A stretch of DNA of 64,000 nucleotides from an uncultured Ignavibacteria bacterium (GTDB lineage: Bacteria; Bacteroidota; Ignavibacteria; Kapaibacteriales; UBA2268). The translations under genes and the position numbers were made by a program. The notes under the pieces are model-generated. The model saw nothing but the letters and a program-made list of their open reading frames with translations. It was not told the origin of the DNA and did not search any database. Location: contig CAIOZA010000027.1 of assembly GCA_903862655.1 (NCBI GenBank), positions 1-64,000 of the forward strand, read 5' to 3'. This document shows positions 16,644 through 25,163 of this stretch, piece after piece; the first letter of the stretch is position 1; each line of letters begins with the position of its first letter.

Positions 16644-17009
16644 TATTTAAATGAGCAATAAGTGATGTAGAACATCCATAACCTTCTTATTTTTCATAAT
16701 GTTTACTTTTGGTATTGCACTTTTTGCATCTTTTGGACTTTTTTTTGAAAACCTAATTTTTATTTTTTTCTTAAATCTTAGTAGAAATGTTTCCTCAACT
16801 ATTCAAGACCTTATTACCTATATGTTATTCGGGACATTTAAATATGGCAATAAGGTAAATTATCTTTGGTGTAATGCTGATTACTAAGGTTAATAGCCCA
16901 AAAAAAGGTTTTCAAATATCCAAAACAGCATCTATAAACACCAAAAGCAATTTGCGAAATTGTTTTGATTATTTCAAAGATATGGTTTTTAAAGGAAATA
17001 TAAATGGGA

Positions 17010-17043
17010 TAAAAATAATGGCGACTATGCAGTCGCCATTATT
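17010..17043 (-). terminator. Perfect 13-bp hairpin, terminator for typA
   Basis: AATAATGGCGACT, loop ATGC, AGTCGCCATTATT is a perfect inverted repeat (17014-17043). On the minus strand the stem is followed by TTTTTAT, so it fits an intrinsic terminator for typA, about 200 nt after its stop. Confidence 0.75.
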
Positions 17044-17118
17044 GTAGATTAGAATAGATTCGCAAAGCTAGGCATTCGGCACATACATTCGAGATTGTGT
17101 GAAAAGCCGGTTTTATAT

Positions 17119-17196
17119 GTCATTCTGATTGTAGTGAGGAATCTAAGCAGCATGAATACTGGATTCTCACGGTCGCTTCGCTCCCTCAGAATGACA
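17119..17196. repeat. TGTCATTCTGA palindromic repeat element
   Basis: TGTCATTCTGA (17119-17129) and TCAGAATGACA (17186-17196) are exact inverted arms; GAGGAATCT and GGATTCTCAC make an imperfect inner stem. One arm of the same element ends rnhB at 11631. It lies between typA and its likely terminator, so it is probably transcribed in the typA 3' UTR. Confidence 0.75.
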
Positions 17197-17238
17197 AAAT
17201 CTTAGTATTCACACAGTCATTCGCAGAAATGACATTAT

Positions 17239-19053
17239 TTATTCAGATTTTGCTAAACGTTTTCTCTTTAGAGGATCGAGTTCCATTTTGCGAAGTCTGA
17301 TATTCTCGGGTGTGATTTCAACGAGTTCATCTTCAGCAATGAATTCGATACACTGATCGAGAGAAAGTTTTCTTGGTGGATGAAGAACAACTGTTGCGTC
17401 AGAATTAGATGCACGCATGTTTGAAAGCTTCTTTTCTTTTGTTATGTTAACATCAAGATCCATTGTTTTATTTCTTTCGCCAACAATCATACCCATATAT
17501 ACTTCAGTTCCAGGCTCAACAAATAGTTCTCCACGATCTTCCATGGCAAAACTGGCGTGAGCCGTAACTCTTCCGTTTCTGTCAGCAACCATAGCACCGG
17601 CCATTCTCTGAGGAATTGGACCGAACCAAGGTTCATAGCCATCGAAAATTGTGTTCATTACGCCCGATCCTTTAGTATCGGTTAGGAACTGACTGCGGAA
17701 TCCAATCAATCCTCTGGATGGAATAATGAATTCCATATTAACGCGACCACCACCATGATTAACAATATTAACCATTAGGCCTTTTCTATTGGAGAGTTTT
17801 GATGTTAAAGTTCCGATAAACTCATCGGGAACATCAATATAAACTCTTTCAACAGGTTCAGCAGGCTTACCATTAACTTCTTTGAGGATCACCTGAGGTT
17901 TTGACACAGCGAATTCGTAACCTTCGCGACGCATTGTTTCTATAAGAATTGCCATCTGAAGTTCGCCTCGTCCGCATACTTCGAAAGCATCGGATCTGGA
18001 AAGATACTTAATCTTAATTGCAACATTACGCAGTGTTTCTCTTTCGAGTCTGTCTTTCAAATGTCTTGTTGTCAGGAATTTTCCTTCTCTACCAGCATAA
18101 GGTCCATCATTTACATAGAAAATCATAGAAAGAGTTGGTTCATCCACCCTTATTCTGGGAAGTGGTTTCGGATTATCAGTTGAAGTGATTGTATCACCAA
18201 TTTCAAGATTTTCCACACCAGCAATAGCTATAATATCGCCTGCTTCAACTTTGTCAACGAGTTTACGTTTCAAACCCTGAAAGTTAAAAAGTGCGGAGAA
18301 TTTTATATTATTTGTTGATGAATTCTCTGAAACTAAAGTATAATTCTTATTCAATTCCAGGGTACCGTTGGACAATCTACCTATTGCAATCTGGCCGACA
18401 TAGGAATCATAATCAAGATTAGTAACAAGGAATTGAGCAATTTCATTATCGTCGGCTTCTGGACCGGGAATTTCAGATAAAATGGTATTGAATAGTGGTT
18501 GCAAATTGTCTGAATCATCTTCAAGTTCGTAATGAGCAACGCCTTCTTTAGCATTTGTATAAAGAATCTTGAATTCAATTTGCTGATCTGTTGCGTCAAG
18601 ATCAATGAATAAATCATAGACCTCAGCGATTACTTCTTTTATTCTCTCATCGGGTCTGTCAATCTTATTGATAACAAGAATAACCGGTAAACCTCTTGCG
18701 AGAGCTTTTTTTACGACGAAACGAGTCTGAGGTAGTGGACCTTCGCTAGCATCCACCAAAAGAAGAACACCATCGACCAGGTTAAGACTGCGCTCAACCT
18801 CTCCACCGAAATCAGCATGTCCCGGGGTATCCATAATATTGATTTTAACATCCTTAAAAAAAATGGATGTATTTTTAGCCATGATAGTAATACCGCGCTC
18901 GCGTTCCAAATCCATGGAATCCATTACTCGATCTTCCATGACCTGATTGTCGCGGTAAGTTCCGCTTTGACGGAGCATAGCATCAACCAGCGTGGTTTTG
19001 CCGTGGTCAACGTGTGCAATAATAGCAATATTGCGATAATTCTCTTTTCTCAT
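17239..19053 (-). CDS. typA: Ribosome-associated GTPase TypA/BipA
   Basis: The 604-residue product is the usual length for BipA. The G motifs are clear: AHVDHGKT (G1, residues 13-20), RERGITI (G2), [12 protein letters not shown] (G3), NKID (G4). The EF-G-like domains II, III and V and the BipA-specific C-terminal domain follow, with the typical [19 protein letters not shown]-like FDGYEPWFG and ISNMRAS-like LSNMRAS motifs. This translational GTPase binds the 70S ribosome and assists 50S biogenesis under stress. The gene stands alone. Confidence 0.96.
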   Translation of the reverse strand: MRKENYRNIAIIAHVDHGKTTLVDAMLRQSGTYRDNQVMEDRVMDSMDLERERGITIMAKNTSIFFKDVKINIMDTPGHADFGGEVERSLNLVDGVLLLVDASEGPLPQTRFVVKKALARGLPVILVINKIDRPDERIKEVIAEVYDLFIDLDATDQQIEFKILYTNAKEGVAHYELEDDSDNLQPLFNTILSEIPGPEADDNEIAQFLVTNLDYDSYVGQIAIGRLSNGTLELNKNYTLVSENSSTNNIKFSALFNFQGLKRKLVDKVEAGDIIAIAGVENLEIGDTITSTDNPKPLPRIRVDEPTLSMIFYVNDGPYAGREGKFLTTRHLKDRLERETLRNVAIKIKYLSRSDAFEVCGRGELQMAILIETMRREGYEFAVSKPQVILKEVNGKPAEPVERVYIDVPDEFIGTLTSKLSNRKGLMVNIVNHGGGRVNMEFIIPSRGLIGFRSQFLTDTKGSGVMNTIFDGYEPWFGPIPQRMAGAMVADRNGRVTAHASFAMEDRGELFVEPGTEVYMGMIVGERNKTMDLDVNITKEKKLSNMRASNSDATVVLHPPRKLSLDQCIEFIAEDELVEITPENIRLRKMELDPLKRKRLAKSE

Positions 19054-19244
19054 TAATCTCGATTTTCCATTTATTAAAAGCGGATTAACGTAATTGACAC
19101 TGAAATAATGTATTTAATCGAAAATTGGTGAATCACTATAATCAATGATTAGAATATATTTTTAAATCTTTTGTAACTTTTTTCTAATTTGATGTGTCTT
19201 ATTCTTAAATTCGATAATCACTTTTATGAAAACAGGAGGACGAT

Positions 19245-21233
19245 ATGCGATTTTACGGTTTGATGATACTAATGGCATTTTTGTTTCAGTCTGCAACTTC
19301 AACTGATGCTACTTTTATTTCCGGTAAAGTTATTAATAAACTTAACGGAAAACCACTAACCGGTGTTCAGGTGATTGCATCATCAAAAGAACATAGCGAT
19401 ACGGCATTATCAAACAGGAATGGATCATTTCGATTGGATGTAGAGCCCGGAGAATATCAAATACGATTCACTTACTTCTTCAGCAATGATTCAACAATAG
19501 ATAAATTCACTGTTTCTAAGGGATCAAACAATCTCAATGATGTCGAAATTGAACCTAATACAATGTCGCTCCAGGGTGTAAGAATAATGAGATCAAAATC
19601 CGATACTTCAAGAAAAATAATTTCAGTTGATGATGCTCATAGAAGTGTTGATGGATCAATGGCAATGAAAATATCGGAACGTGAATTAGAAGGAACTTAT
19701 CCTCTAGCTCCAGCTAGTTCTAAAGGGGAAGGTGCAGATATTGATGGCCTATCAAGAAGAGAAGATGCAAGTTCACCAGCTCCGAAGGAAAGTATAGGTT
19801 TACTAAGTAAAGAAAGTGCATTTGATACAAAAGCATCTGTTGGAGCAGGGAAAAACAATGTTAAAGCCGGCACACTTACTTCAGGTGAAGTAAATGACTT
19901 CCGTAAATGGGAAATGTGGAATGACATCTCAGCAGACCAGTTGAAAGATTACAAAGGTCAGTGGAAGTTCAATCTCAAGGAAAGATATACAGTTCAATTA
20001 GTAACAATTGACAATAAACCTGTTGTGGACTGTATAGCAAATTTAATAAATGCAAATGGGGAAGAGGTATGGTCTGGTAGGTCAGATAACACAGGTAAAA
20101 TTGAATTATGGGCAGATATCTACAACGAAGCTCAGACTGCTGATTACAATTATAGCATCGAAGTGAACTCTAAGGATAGGAAATATCAGATCAAACAAGC
20201 GAAAAAATTTCGTGAAGGGATTAATATACTCAGAATCGAAGAATATTGCGATCTGCCGGATAATGTAGACATAGTTTTCACAGTTGATGCAACCGGTTCA
20301 ATGGGAGATGAGATCAATTATCTCAAGGCTGAACTCACTGACATTATCTCAAAACTCAAAGAGAAACATAAAGAAAAAAAAATTAACCTAGGAACAGTTT
20401 TCTATCGAGACGATACTGATGATTATACGGTAAAGAAAAGTGATCTCAACTCCGACATATCAGTAACATCAAACTTCATAGCTGAGCAGGTTGCCGGTGG
20501 TGGTGGAGACTTCCCGGAAGCTGTGGATCTGGCGCTTATGACATCAATAAATGAAATAAGCTGGAGCCCAAAAGCAATTACTCGAATCATTTTTCTGATA
20601 CTAGATGCTCCTCCACACACTAATCCACTCGTGTTGGAAAGACTACAGGAAATTACTGCAAAAGCAGCTCTATCAGGTATCAGAATAGTACCAGTTGCAT
20701 GTTCAGGTGTTGACAAAAGTACAGAATATATTCTCCGCTCAGTTGCTCTTGCAACAAACGGTACTTACGTATTCCTTACTGACCACAGCGGAGTTGGTGA
20801 CAAACATATTGAACCAACAACAGACAAATATGATGTTGAGCTAATGAATTCTTTGTTTCTTAGACTCATAGATCAGTTCACTATCGTTCCAGAATGTAGC
20901 GGAGATACGCAATTCGCTAGAACTGGAGATAACAACAATATTTTCAATCAGGACGAAAAACATTTAAGTGAATCTTCACCAGATTATAAAGACATATTCG
21001 AATCAGCAAAGTGTTATCCCAATCCAACTGAAAGTGATTTCACTATTGAACTGATTCACGATGTAGACGAAATGTACATCACTGATATCGCTGGTAAGCT
21101 TATCATAAAAATGGAAAGACTTTCTGAAGGAAAACACTCAATGAGCCTTAACGATTATCCAACAGGGATTTACTTCATAAAATTCCGGATCAAGGAACAT
21201 TGGGGAAGCACAAAAATAATGCTCATTCATTGA
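19245..21233 (+). CDS. Secreted von Willebrand factor A protein with T9SS-type C-terminal domain
   Basis: The 662-residue product starts after a strong AGGAGG site. It has a signal peptide (about residues 1-21), a carboxypeptidase-regulatory-like beta domain (about 25-105: ISGKVINKLNGKPLTGVQV), a low-complexity middle, and a VWA domain (about 338-530) with the MIDAS motif DATGSMGDE and Asp in FLILDAPPH. It ends in a type A sorting domain (about 585-662: CYPNPTESDFTIEL, ITDIAGKLI, YPTGIYFIKF). Proteins of this layout are exported by the type IX secretion system and held on or released from the cell surface; the VWA part suggests protein binding or adhesion. Transcription appears independent of its neighbours. 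Confidence 0.82.
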   Translation: MRFYGLMILMAFLFQSATSTDATFISGKVINKLNGKPLTGVQVIASSKEHSDTALSNRNGSFRLDVEPGEYQIRFTYFFSNDSTIDKFTVSKGSNNLNDVEIEPNTMSLQGVRIMRSKSDTSRKIISVDDAHRSVDGSMAMKISERELEGTYPLAPASSKGEGADIDGLSRREDASSPAPKESIGLLSKESAFDTKASVGAGKNNVKAGTLTSGEVNDFRKWEMWNDISADQLKDYKGQWKFNLKERYTVQLVTIDNKPVVDCIANLINANGEEVWSGRSDNTGKIELWADIYNEAQTADYNYSIEVNSKDRKYQIKQAKKFREGINILRIEEYCDLPDNVDIVFTVDATGSMGDEINYLKAELTDIISKLKEKHKEKKINLGTVFYRDDTDDYTVKKSDLNSDISVTSNFIAEQVAGGGGDFPEAVDLALMTSINEISWSPKAITRIIFLILDAPPHTNPLVLERLQEITAKAALSGIRIVPVACSGVDKSTEYILRSVALATNGTYVFLTDHSGVGDKHIEPTTDKYDVELMNSLFLRLIDQFTIVPECSGDTQFARTGDNNNIFNQDEKHLSESSPDYKDIFESAKCYPNPTESDFTIELIHDVDEMYITDIAGKLIIKMERLSEGKHSMSLNDYPTGIYFIKFRIKEHWGSTKIMLIH

Positions 21234-21299
21234 GTATTTTAGATTAAGCTGTTGTTTCAAAAGTAAAGAAAGTCTATTTTAATAATGTAGAACGAACTG

Positions 21300-21336
21300 A
21301 AGAACCTGGTTATCCTATGATTTCTAGGTTCTTTGC
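21300..21336 (+). terminator. Possible terminator after the VWA gene
   Basis: AAGAACCT and AGGTTCTT form an 8-bp stem around an 18-nt loop, followed by TGCTTT. The long loop and poor T-run make this weak. Nothing else stands out in 21234-21472. Confidence 0.35.
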
Positions 21337-21472
21337 TTTACAACATTTTGGTGAGAATTCTGCTATTCAGATTAACACTTACTCGAAAAAAGAGGCTAAG
21401 TCCAATAGAATATGGACAACTTCATAAAATCAAATTTGGATATAAAATTTGAAATTCGCAAAAAATCAATCA

Positions 21473-21919
21473 TCATTGAATTCTCTTAATGTGATCATTT
21501 ATACGAATATTTCCGCCACAAATGACTCTTGCGAATACACCTTCTTTTGGCATCACACAATCCCCGACAGTTTGATAAATAGCACATCTTGAATGACATT
21601 CCTTGCCAATCTGTGTAACTTCGAGAATAATATCATTCCCGATTCTTAGTTTTGAACCAATTTGAACTGATAACAAATCAAAATCTTTAGTTGTGATGTT
21701 TTCAGCAAAATCACCAGCAGAAACATTTGATAATCCTGCATTTCTTATTTTATCAATGCTCTCATCTGCTAATAATGAAATTTGCCTATGCCAATCACCT
21801 GCGTGTGCATCACCATCAATACCCCAGTTTTGCAAGAGTATTGCGGCATCAACATTTGATTTAGGAATACCCTTTTTGGTGCTTATTGATATAGCCTCTA
21901 TTCTTGCATAAGTTTTCAT
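21473..21919 (-). CDS. MOSC-domain protein
   Basis: The 148-residue product is a stand-alone MOSC domain: VEAISIS-like start, GIDGDAHAGDWHRQISLL, SVSAGDFAENITT-like NVSAGDFAENITT, and the conserved cysteine region ECHSRCAIYQTVGDC. MOSC domains bind the sulfurated molybdenum cofactor or carry sulfur for it. It is the last gene of the moaA-moaC operon; its ATG follows the moaC stop by 1 nt, behind an AAGGA site. I infer a role in cofactor handling or maturation for the molybdoenzyme encoded upstream. Confidence 0.85.
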   Translation of the reverse strand: MKTYARIEAISISTKKGIPKSNVDAAILLQNWGIDGDAHAGDWHRQISLLADESIDKIRNAGLSNVSAGDFAENITTKDFDLLSVQIGSKLRIGNDIILEVTQIGKECHSRCAIYQTVGDCVMPKEGVFARVICGGNIRINDHIKRIQ

Positions 21920-21920
21920 T

Positions 21921-22400
21921 TCATTCCTTAGTGAAATCGCCGGATTTGCCTCCGGATTTGCTGATTAGTTCGATACCTGATATTTGAATTGATTTGTCAA
22001 CGCTCTTACACATATCATACAAAGTCAGAGCAGCAACAGAAACAGCCGTCAAAGCTTCCATCTCAATACCGGTTTTTGCATCCGTTTTAGCATGAGACAT
22101 TATAATGATTTTACTTGACATCTTGTCTAATGTAAATTCAATATCTATCTGTGAAATAAAGATGTTGTGGCACAACGGTATCAGCTCGCTGGTTTTCTTA
22201 GCAGCCTGAATTCCGGCTATCTTGGCTATAGCAAGAGCATCACCTTTTTTTAAAGTGTTGCTTATTATGGCACTGTAGGCATCGGGGCTTAACTGAATAA
22301 CTCCCCTGGCAGATGCTGTTCTATATGATGATTCTTTCTCAGAAACATCAACCATTCTTGCTTTGCCTGATTCGTTCAAATGTGTTAACTCAGCCATCAT
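21921..22400 (-). CDS. moaC: Cyclic pyranopterin monophosphate synthase MoaC
   Basis: The 159-residue product is full length for MoaC and shows LTHLNESGKARMVDVS, a KKGDALAIAKIAGIQAAKKT helix in two parts, the active-site loop LIPLCHNI, THAKTDAKTGIEMEALTAVS-like SHAKTDAKTGIEME and LYDMCKSVDK with the catalytic lysine region. It forms cyclic pyranopterin monophosphate from the MoaA product, the first committed intermediate of the molybdenum cofactor. Two ATG codons in tandem (22400 and 22397) follow a GGAGG site very closely; either may be used. It overlaps the end of moaA by 4 nt. Confidence 0.95.
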   Translation of the reverse strand: MMAELTHLNESGKARMVDVSEKESSYRTASARGVIQLSPDAYSAIISNTLKKGDALAIAKIAGIQAAKKTSELIPLCHNIFISQIDIEFTLDKMSSKIIIMSHAKTDAKTGIEMEALTAVSVAALTLYDMCKSVDKSIQISGIELISKSGGKSGDFTKE

Positions 22401-23386
22401 CCTCCTATTTGTATCATATTGTTATTATTCATTGAAATCAAATTCTCGAGTGATGGATGTTCATAATCCTTCAACTGCAGATATTCGCTTATGATTGCTG
22501 CAATAGAAACATTATCATCGATCTCGGATATAAGCCTTTTTAAATTCAGCATTTTGTCCTGAGAAGAGAACAAACATAGCTTCAGCATGCCATTAGGAGT
22601 TATTCTCAGCCTATTGCAGGTAGAGCAGAAATGATCCGAAATTGAATTAATAAAGCTTATCTTCCCATTAGTTCCGGATATTTGGTAATCAACCGCAGGT
22701 GAATTTGTATCTGGTAATTTTTCAAGCGTATATTTTGAGCGAATTAATTCAAGCATTTCATCAGTTCTGATGAATTTTTCATTATTCCATCCATTATTGC
22801 TGAACGGCATAAATTCAATAAATCTGACATTTATCCCATTATCTATTGAAAACTTACAGAATTCAAGTAATTCCGAATCATTGATTCCCTTAATTACAAC
22901 GGTGTTCAGCTTAACTTTAATTCCTAGTTGAACAGCTTTGTTTATTGATTTAAGAACAGTAATCAATTCATCTGAACCGGTTATTCTGGCGAAAGAATAA
23001 GGGTTGAGTGAATCCAGACTGATATTGACTCTTTCTAATCCGGAATCTTTCAGTTCCTCAATTTTATCTTCAAGTAGTAATCCATTAGTCGTAATAGCTA
23101 ATTCAAACGGTTTTCTTTTTTTAATTTCATTCAGTCTGACGAAAAGATCATTTATATTCTTCCTGGCTAATGGTTCACCACCTGTTAAGCGGATTTTATT
23201 CACACCTAAGGATGTGAAAATATCAACAGTTCTCTCAATTTCCTCAAAAGTCAATAAATCTGATTTTTCAGTATAAGTTAGTTTGCCGTTAGGATTGCAG
23301 TATATACAATTCAGATTGCATCTGTCTGTAAGTGATATCCTCAGATAGTCATGTTTGCGGTTATATGAATCCTTGAGTTCAATCAT
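22397..23386 (-). CDS. moaA: GTP 3',8-cyclase MoaA (radical SAM)
   Basis: The 329-residue product has the radical SAM motif C23-x3-C27-x2-C30 (DRCNLNCIYC), the GGEP stretch (RLTGGEPLARKNI), the second [4Fe-4S] site near the C terminus (FCSTCNRLRI followed by LCLFS) and the conserved C-terminal Gly-Gly (IQIGG). It converts GTP to the 3',8-cyclo intermediate. It overlaps chrA upstream by ATGA and moaC downstream by 4 nt, so the genes are translationally coupled. No moaB, moaD, moaE or mogA is present in the window; these must lie elsewhere. Confidence 0.96.
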   Translation of the reverse strand: MIELKDSYNRKHDYLRISLTDRCNLNCIYCNPNGKLTYTEKSDLLTFEEIERTVDIFTSLGVNKIRLTGGEPLARKNINDLFVRLNEIKKRKPFELAITTNGLLLEDKIEELKDSGLERVNISLDSLNPYSFARITGSDELITVLKSINKAVQLGIKVKLNTVVIKGINDSELLEFCKFSIDNGINVRFIEFMPFSNNGWNNEKFIRTDEMLELIRSKYTLEKLPDTNSPAVDYQISGTNGKISFINSISDHFCSTCNRLRITPNGMLKLCLFSSQDKMLNLKRLISEIDDNVSIAAIISEYLQLKDYEHPSLENLISMNNNNMIQIGG

Positions 23387-23904
23387 AATAAAATTAAAGA
23401 TAGAATAACACCGACTGAAATAATAATAATCGGATTAAACTTGAAGAATAATGCGAGAACTAGTCCGATAGCAATAAATATGATTTCCTTGGGCATTGTG
23501 TATTGGCTCTGAAGGTACTTGATCATTACAGCTAGAATCATTCCGATAATGACGAACTTTACTCCCTGGAATGCTTTCATCACAAGTTTGTTTTGCTCGA
23601 AATGGAAGTAAAAGCTAGAAATCAGCATAATCAATGCTATAGGCATTATCATGTTGCCTAAATTTGCTGCTATTATTCCAGGTACACCGGCAACCTTGAA
23701 TCCTGTATAAGTAGCATATTTTATTGAAATAGCACCAGGTACGATCTCAACCATACCAAGTACCTTCAGGAACTCATCCTTAGTTACCCATGTGTGATTG
23801 ACCACTATCTCATTTTCAATCAATGGAAGGAGGGAATATGCTCCACCAAAAGAAAACGATCCTACCTTAAAGAATGACCAGAATAGTGCTATTAAATTCT
23901 GCAT
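23383..23904 (-). CDS. Single-domain chromate-transporter family (ChrA) protein
   Basis: The 173-residue product is a short-chain CHR protein with about five or six membrane segments. The family start FFKVGSFSFGGAYSLLPLIENE, shown here in two pieces (FFKVGSFSFGG and AYSLLPLIE), GMVEIVPGAISIKYATYTG and the GIIAANLGNMIMP region are clear. CHR proteins move oxyanions such as chromate and sulfate; short forms usually occur as adjacent pairs, but only one is present. Its position inside a molybdenum-cofactor operon suggests the real substrate could be molybdate, tungstate or a sulfur oxyanion; that is inference. Start overlaps nothing; stop overlaps the moaA start. Confidence 0.82.
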   Translation of the reverse strand: MQNLIALFWSFFKVGSFSFGGAYSLLPLIENEIVVNHTWVTKDEFLKVLGMVEIVPGAISIKYATYTGFKVAGVPGIIAANLGNMIMPIALIMLISSFYFHFEQNKLVMKAFQGVKFVIIGMILAVMIKYLQSQYTMPKEIIFIAIGLVLALFFKFNPIIIISVGVILSLILL

Positions 23905-23905
23905 A

Positions 23906-24217
23906 TTAATCCTTATTTAAAACATCCTCAATCCAGCTGAATGCTGCCATTGTTGATGGGAGCCCGATTGTTGGAAGTGCCAGCATAACTGTATGTTTCA
24001 TCTCTTCAGGTGTACAGCCGGCTTTCAATGCTTTTCTTGCATGTGAATGAACTGCCCCCTCAAGACGAGCCCCAGTAGATATAGCAAGCTTAATCAAAGC
24101 TCTTGTCTTATCATCGAGTGGACCGGCATTATGAACAGCATCACCCATCTCTTCATAAGCTTTGGCTACTGCCGGATAATCTTCCTGAAATTTTTGATAA
24201 CGTTTTGGAATTGCCAT
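23906..24217 (-). CDS. Carboxymuconolactone decarboxylase (CMD/AhpD-like) protein lacking the CxxC
   Basis: The 103-residue helical product matches the CMD family: DDKTRALIKLAISTGARLEG, AVHSHARKALKAGCTPEEMKHTV in parts, and LPTIGLPSTMAAF. AhpD peroxidase partners carry a redox CxxC in the helix before the conserved His; here that place reads EGAVHSHARKA, with no cysteine, so thiol peroxidase activity is unlikely. This Cys-free form is common next to sulfur and redox genes but has no assigned role. It is the first gene after the structured leader and terminator at 24270-24500 and heads the ChrA-moaA-moaC-MOSC operon. Confidence 0.82.
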   Translation of the reverse strand: MAIPKRYQKFQEDYPAVAKAYEEMGDAVHNAGPLDDKTRALIKLAISTGARLEGAVHSHARKALKAGCTPEEMKHTVMLALPTIGLPSTMAAFSWIEDVLNKD

Positions 24218-24269
24218 TTTATCACCTTCAAATTAAGTAAAATTTTTTAATATTATTTATATCAAATAA

Positions 24270-24296
24270 AAAACCCCGACTAAATTGCCGGGGTAA
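24270..24296 (-). terminator. Intrinsic terminator or attenuator between the sulfur operon and the Moco operon
   Basis: On the minus strand CCCCGGC, loop AATTTA, GTCGGGG forms a 7-bp stem with one G-U pair, followed by TTTTTTATTTG. It lies about 50 nt before the start codon of the CMD gene. Confidence 0.85.
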
Positions 24297-24500
24297 TTCT
24301 TGTATCATCAAAATAAACAACAGAAAAGAGTTTTTAGATTCGTAAAATCAAGGAACCCTCTTCCGTCAATTTGATAATTGATAACCCCTTTGCAAACGGC
24401 AGGCAAATTCATTTCTAAACAAACCCTATCGGTTATGAGCCATATCCAGAGGACTTAGGTCAGATAACTCGGAGTATAATTAAAATCACAGTGCTGAGAG
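24297..24500 (-). ncRNA. Unassigned structured leader candidate upstream of the CMD-chrA-moaA-moaC operon
   Basis: About 200 gene-free bases lie between the rhodanese-like gene and the terminator. On the minus strand GGTTAT-type and ATAACC arms (24431-24436 with 24381-24386) enclose an inner TTTGC/GCAAA hairpin, and several GC-richer blocks stand out from the AT-rich background. A structured 5' leader ending in a terminator just before a Moco operon would fit a cofactor riboswitch or attenuator. I cannot match it to the Moco RNA consensus from memory, so no class is assigned; a plain 3' UTR is the alternative. Confidence 0.35.
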
Positions 24501-24503
24501 AAA

Positions 24504-25163
24504 TTAACAGCCTTCTCTCTTTGGCTTTCCACCTGCCGCAGGTGCTCCCTTAGCGGATCCTGTCATCTTTGGCATTGCTAGTTTCGGAACTGCTTTAATG
24601 CCTGTTGAATCATTTGAAGCTAGTTGTGGGGTACCACCGAAAAACTTGCTAACTTCTACCATCTTTGCAAACTTTGCCTTATCCTCAGATGTAGCATTAT
24701 CCGAAATGCTTGGAAAAAGAACTTTCTCTTTCCATTCGTTGATCCCGCCTGTTAGAAGATAAACTGATTTATAATTCTTTGATTTCAGAACAAACCACGC
24801 TTGAGCTGAGGCGATATTGTCATCAGAATACAAAATGATTTTATCTGTTTTCGATAATTTTAAAGAAGCTAATCCAGCTATTTTGATATTAATTGAAGTA
24901 GGAATATTATATTCGTTGAATATCTTCTCATCCCTCAGATCGATCAATTTGAAGTCGGACTTCTTTTGAATCAACCAGTCAGCCATATCTTCGACACTTA
25001 AACTTGATGACTTATCCTGAATTTTCATTGATAATTCATTGACATCGACTGAAGCAATTCTTGCTTTCAATGGATCGCCCATAAAGATGGCTATAAGTCC
25101 AAGAACAAAGGCAACAATAGCAAGTTTTTGGTTGATCGAATATTTTGATAAATTAATCTTCAT
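24504..25163 (-). CDS. Membrane-anchored rhodanese-fold protein with a single, C-terminal cysteine
   Basis: I start at the ATG at 25161-25163 (MKINLSKYS), giving 219 residues. One N-terminal membrane helix (about residues 14-31) is followed by a linker and a rhodanese domain (about 75-165): FKLIDLRDEKIFNEYNIP, then IILYSDDNIASAQAW and VYLLTGGINEW. The catalytic Cys normally found after the IILY strand is Ser here. The only cysteine in the whole protein is the last residue, at the end of a flexible Ala/Gly/Lys/Pro tail (GGKPKREGC). I infer a sulfur-binding or sulfane-carrier role by a mobile tail, by analogy to SoxY-like arms; this is unproven. Its start overlaps the upstream transporter gene by 11 bp. 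Confidence 0.75.
   Translation of the reverse strand: MKINLSKYSINQKLAIVAFVLGLIAIFMGDPLKARIASVDVNELSMKIQDKSSSLSVEDMADWLIQKKSDFKLIDLRDEKIFNEYNIPTSINIKIAGLASLKLSKTDKIILYSDDNIASAQAWFVLKSKNYKSVYLLTGGINEWKEKVLFPSISDNATSEDKAKFAKMVEVSKFFGGTPQLASNDSTGIKAVPKLAMPKMTGSAKGAPAAGGKPKREGC

Noticed and set aside
16601-16650. A replication origin from the TTGCAT iterons
   Set aside because: No DnaA-box cluster (TTATCCACA-like), dnaA, dnaN or parAB genes are nearby.
16699-16887. A 62-codon frame in the gene-free stretch after pckA
   Set aside because: It is hydrophobic and Phe-rich as expected from an AT-rich spacer, with no convincing ribosome-binding site or family. Left out as unsupported.
23906-24217. An AhpD alkylhydroperoxidase
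   Set aside because: The redox CxxC pair is missing, so only the wider CMD family is claimed.
24297-24500. A Moco, TPP, cobalamin or c-di-GMP riboswitch assignment
   Set aside because: The operon context fits Moco, but I could not find the conserved core of any of these classes by eye, so only an unassigned leader is reported.
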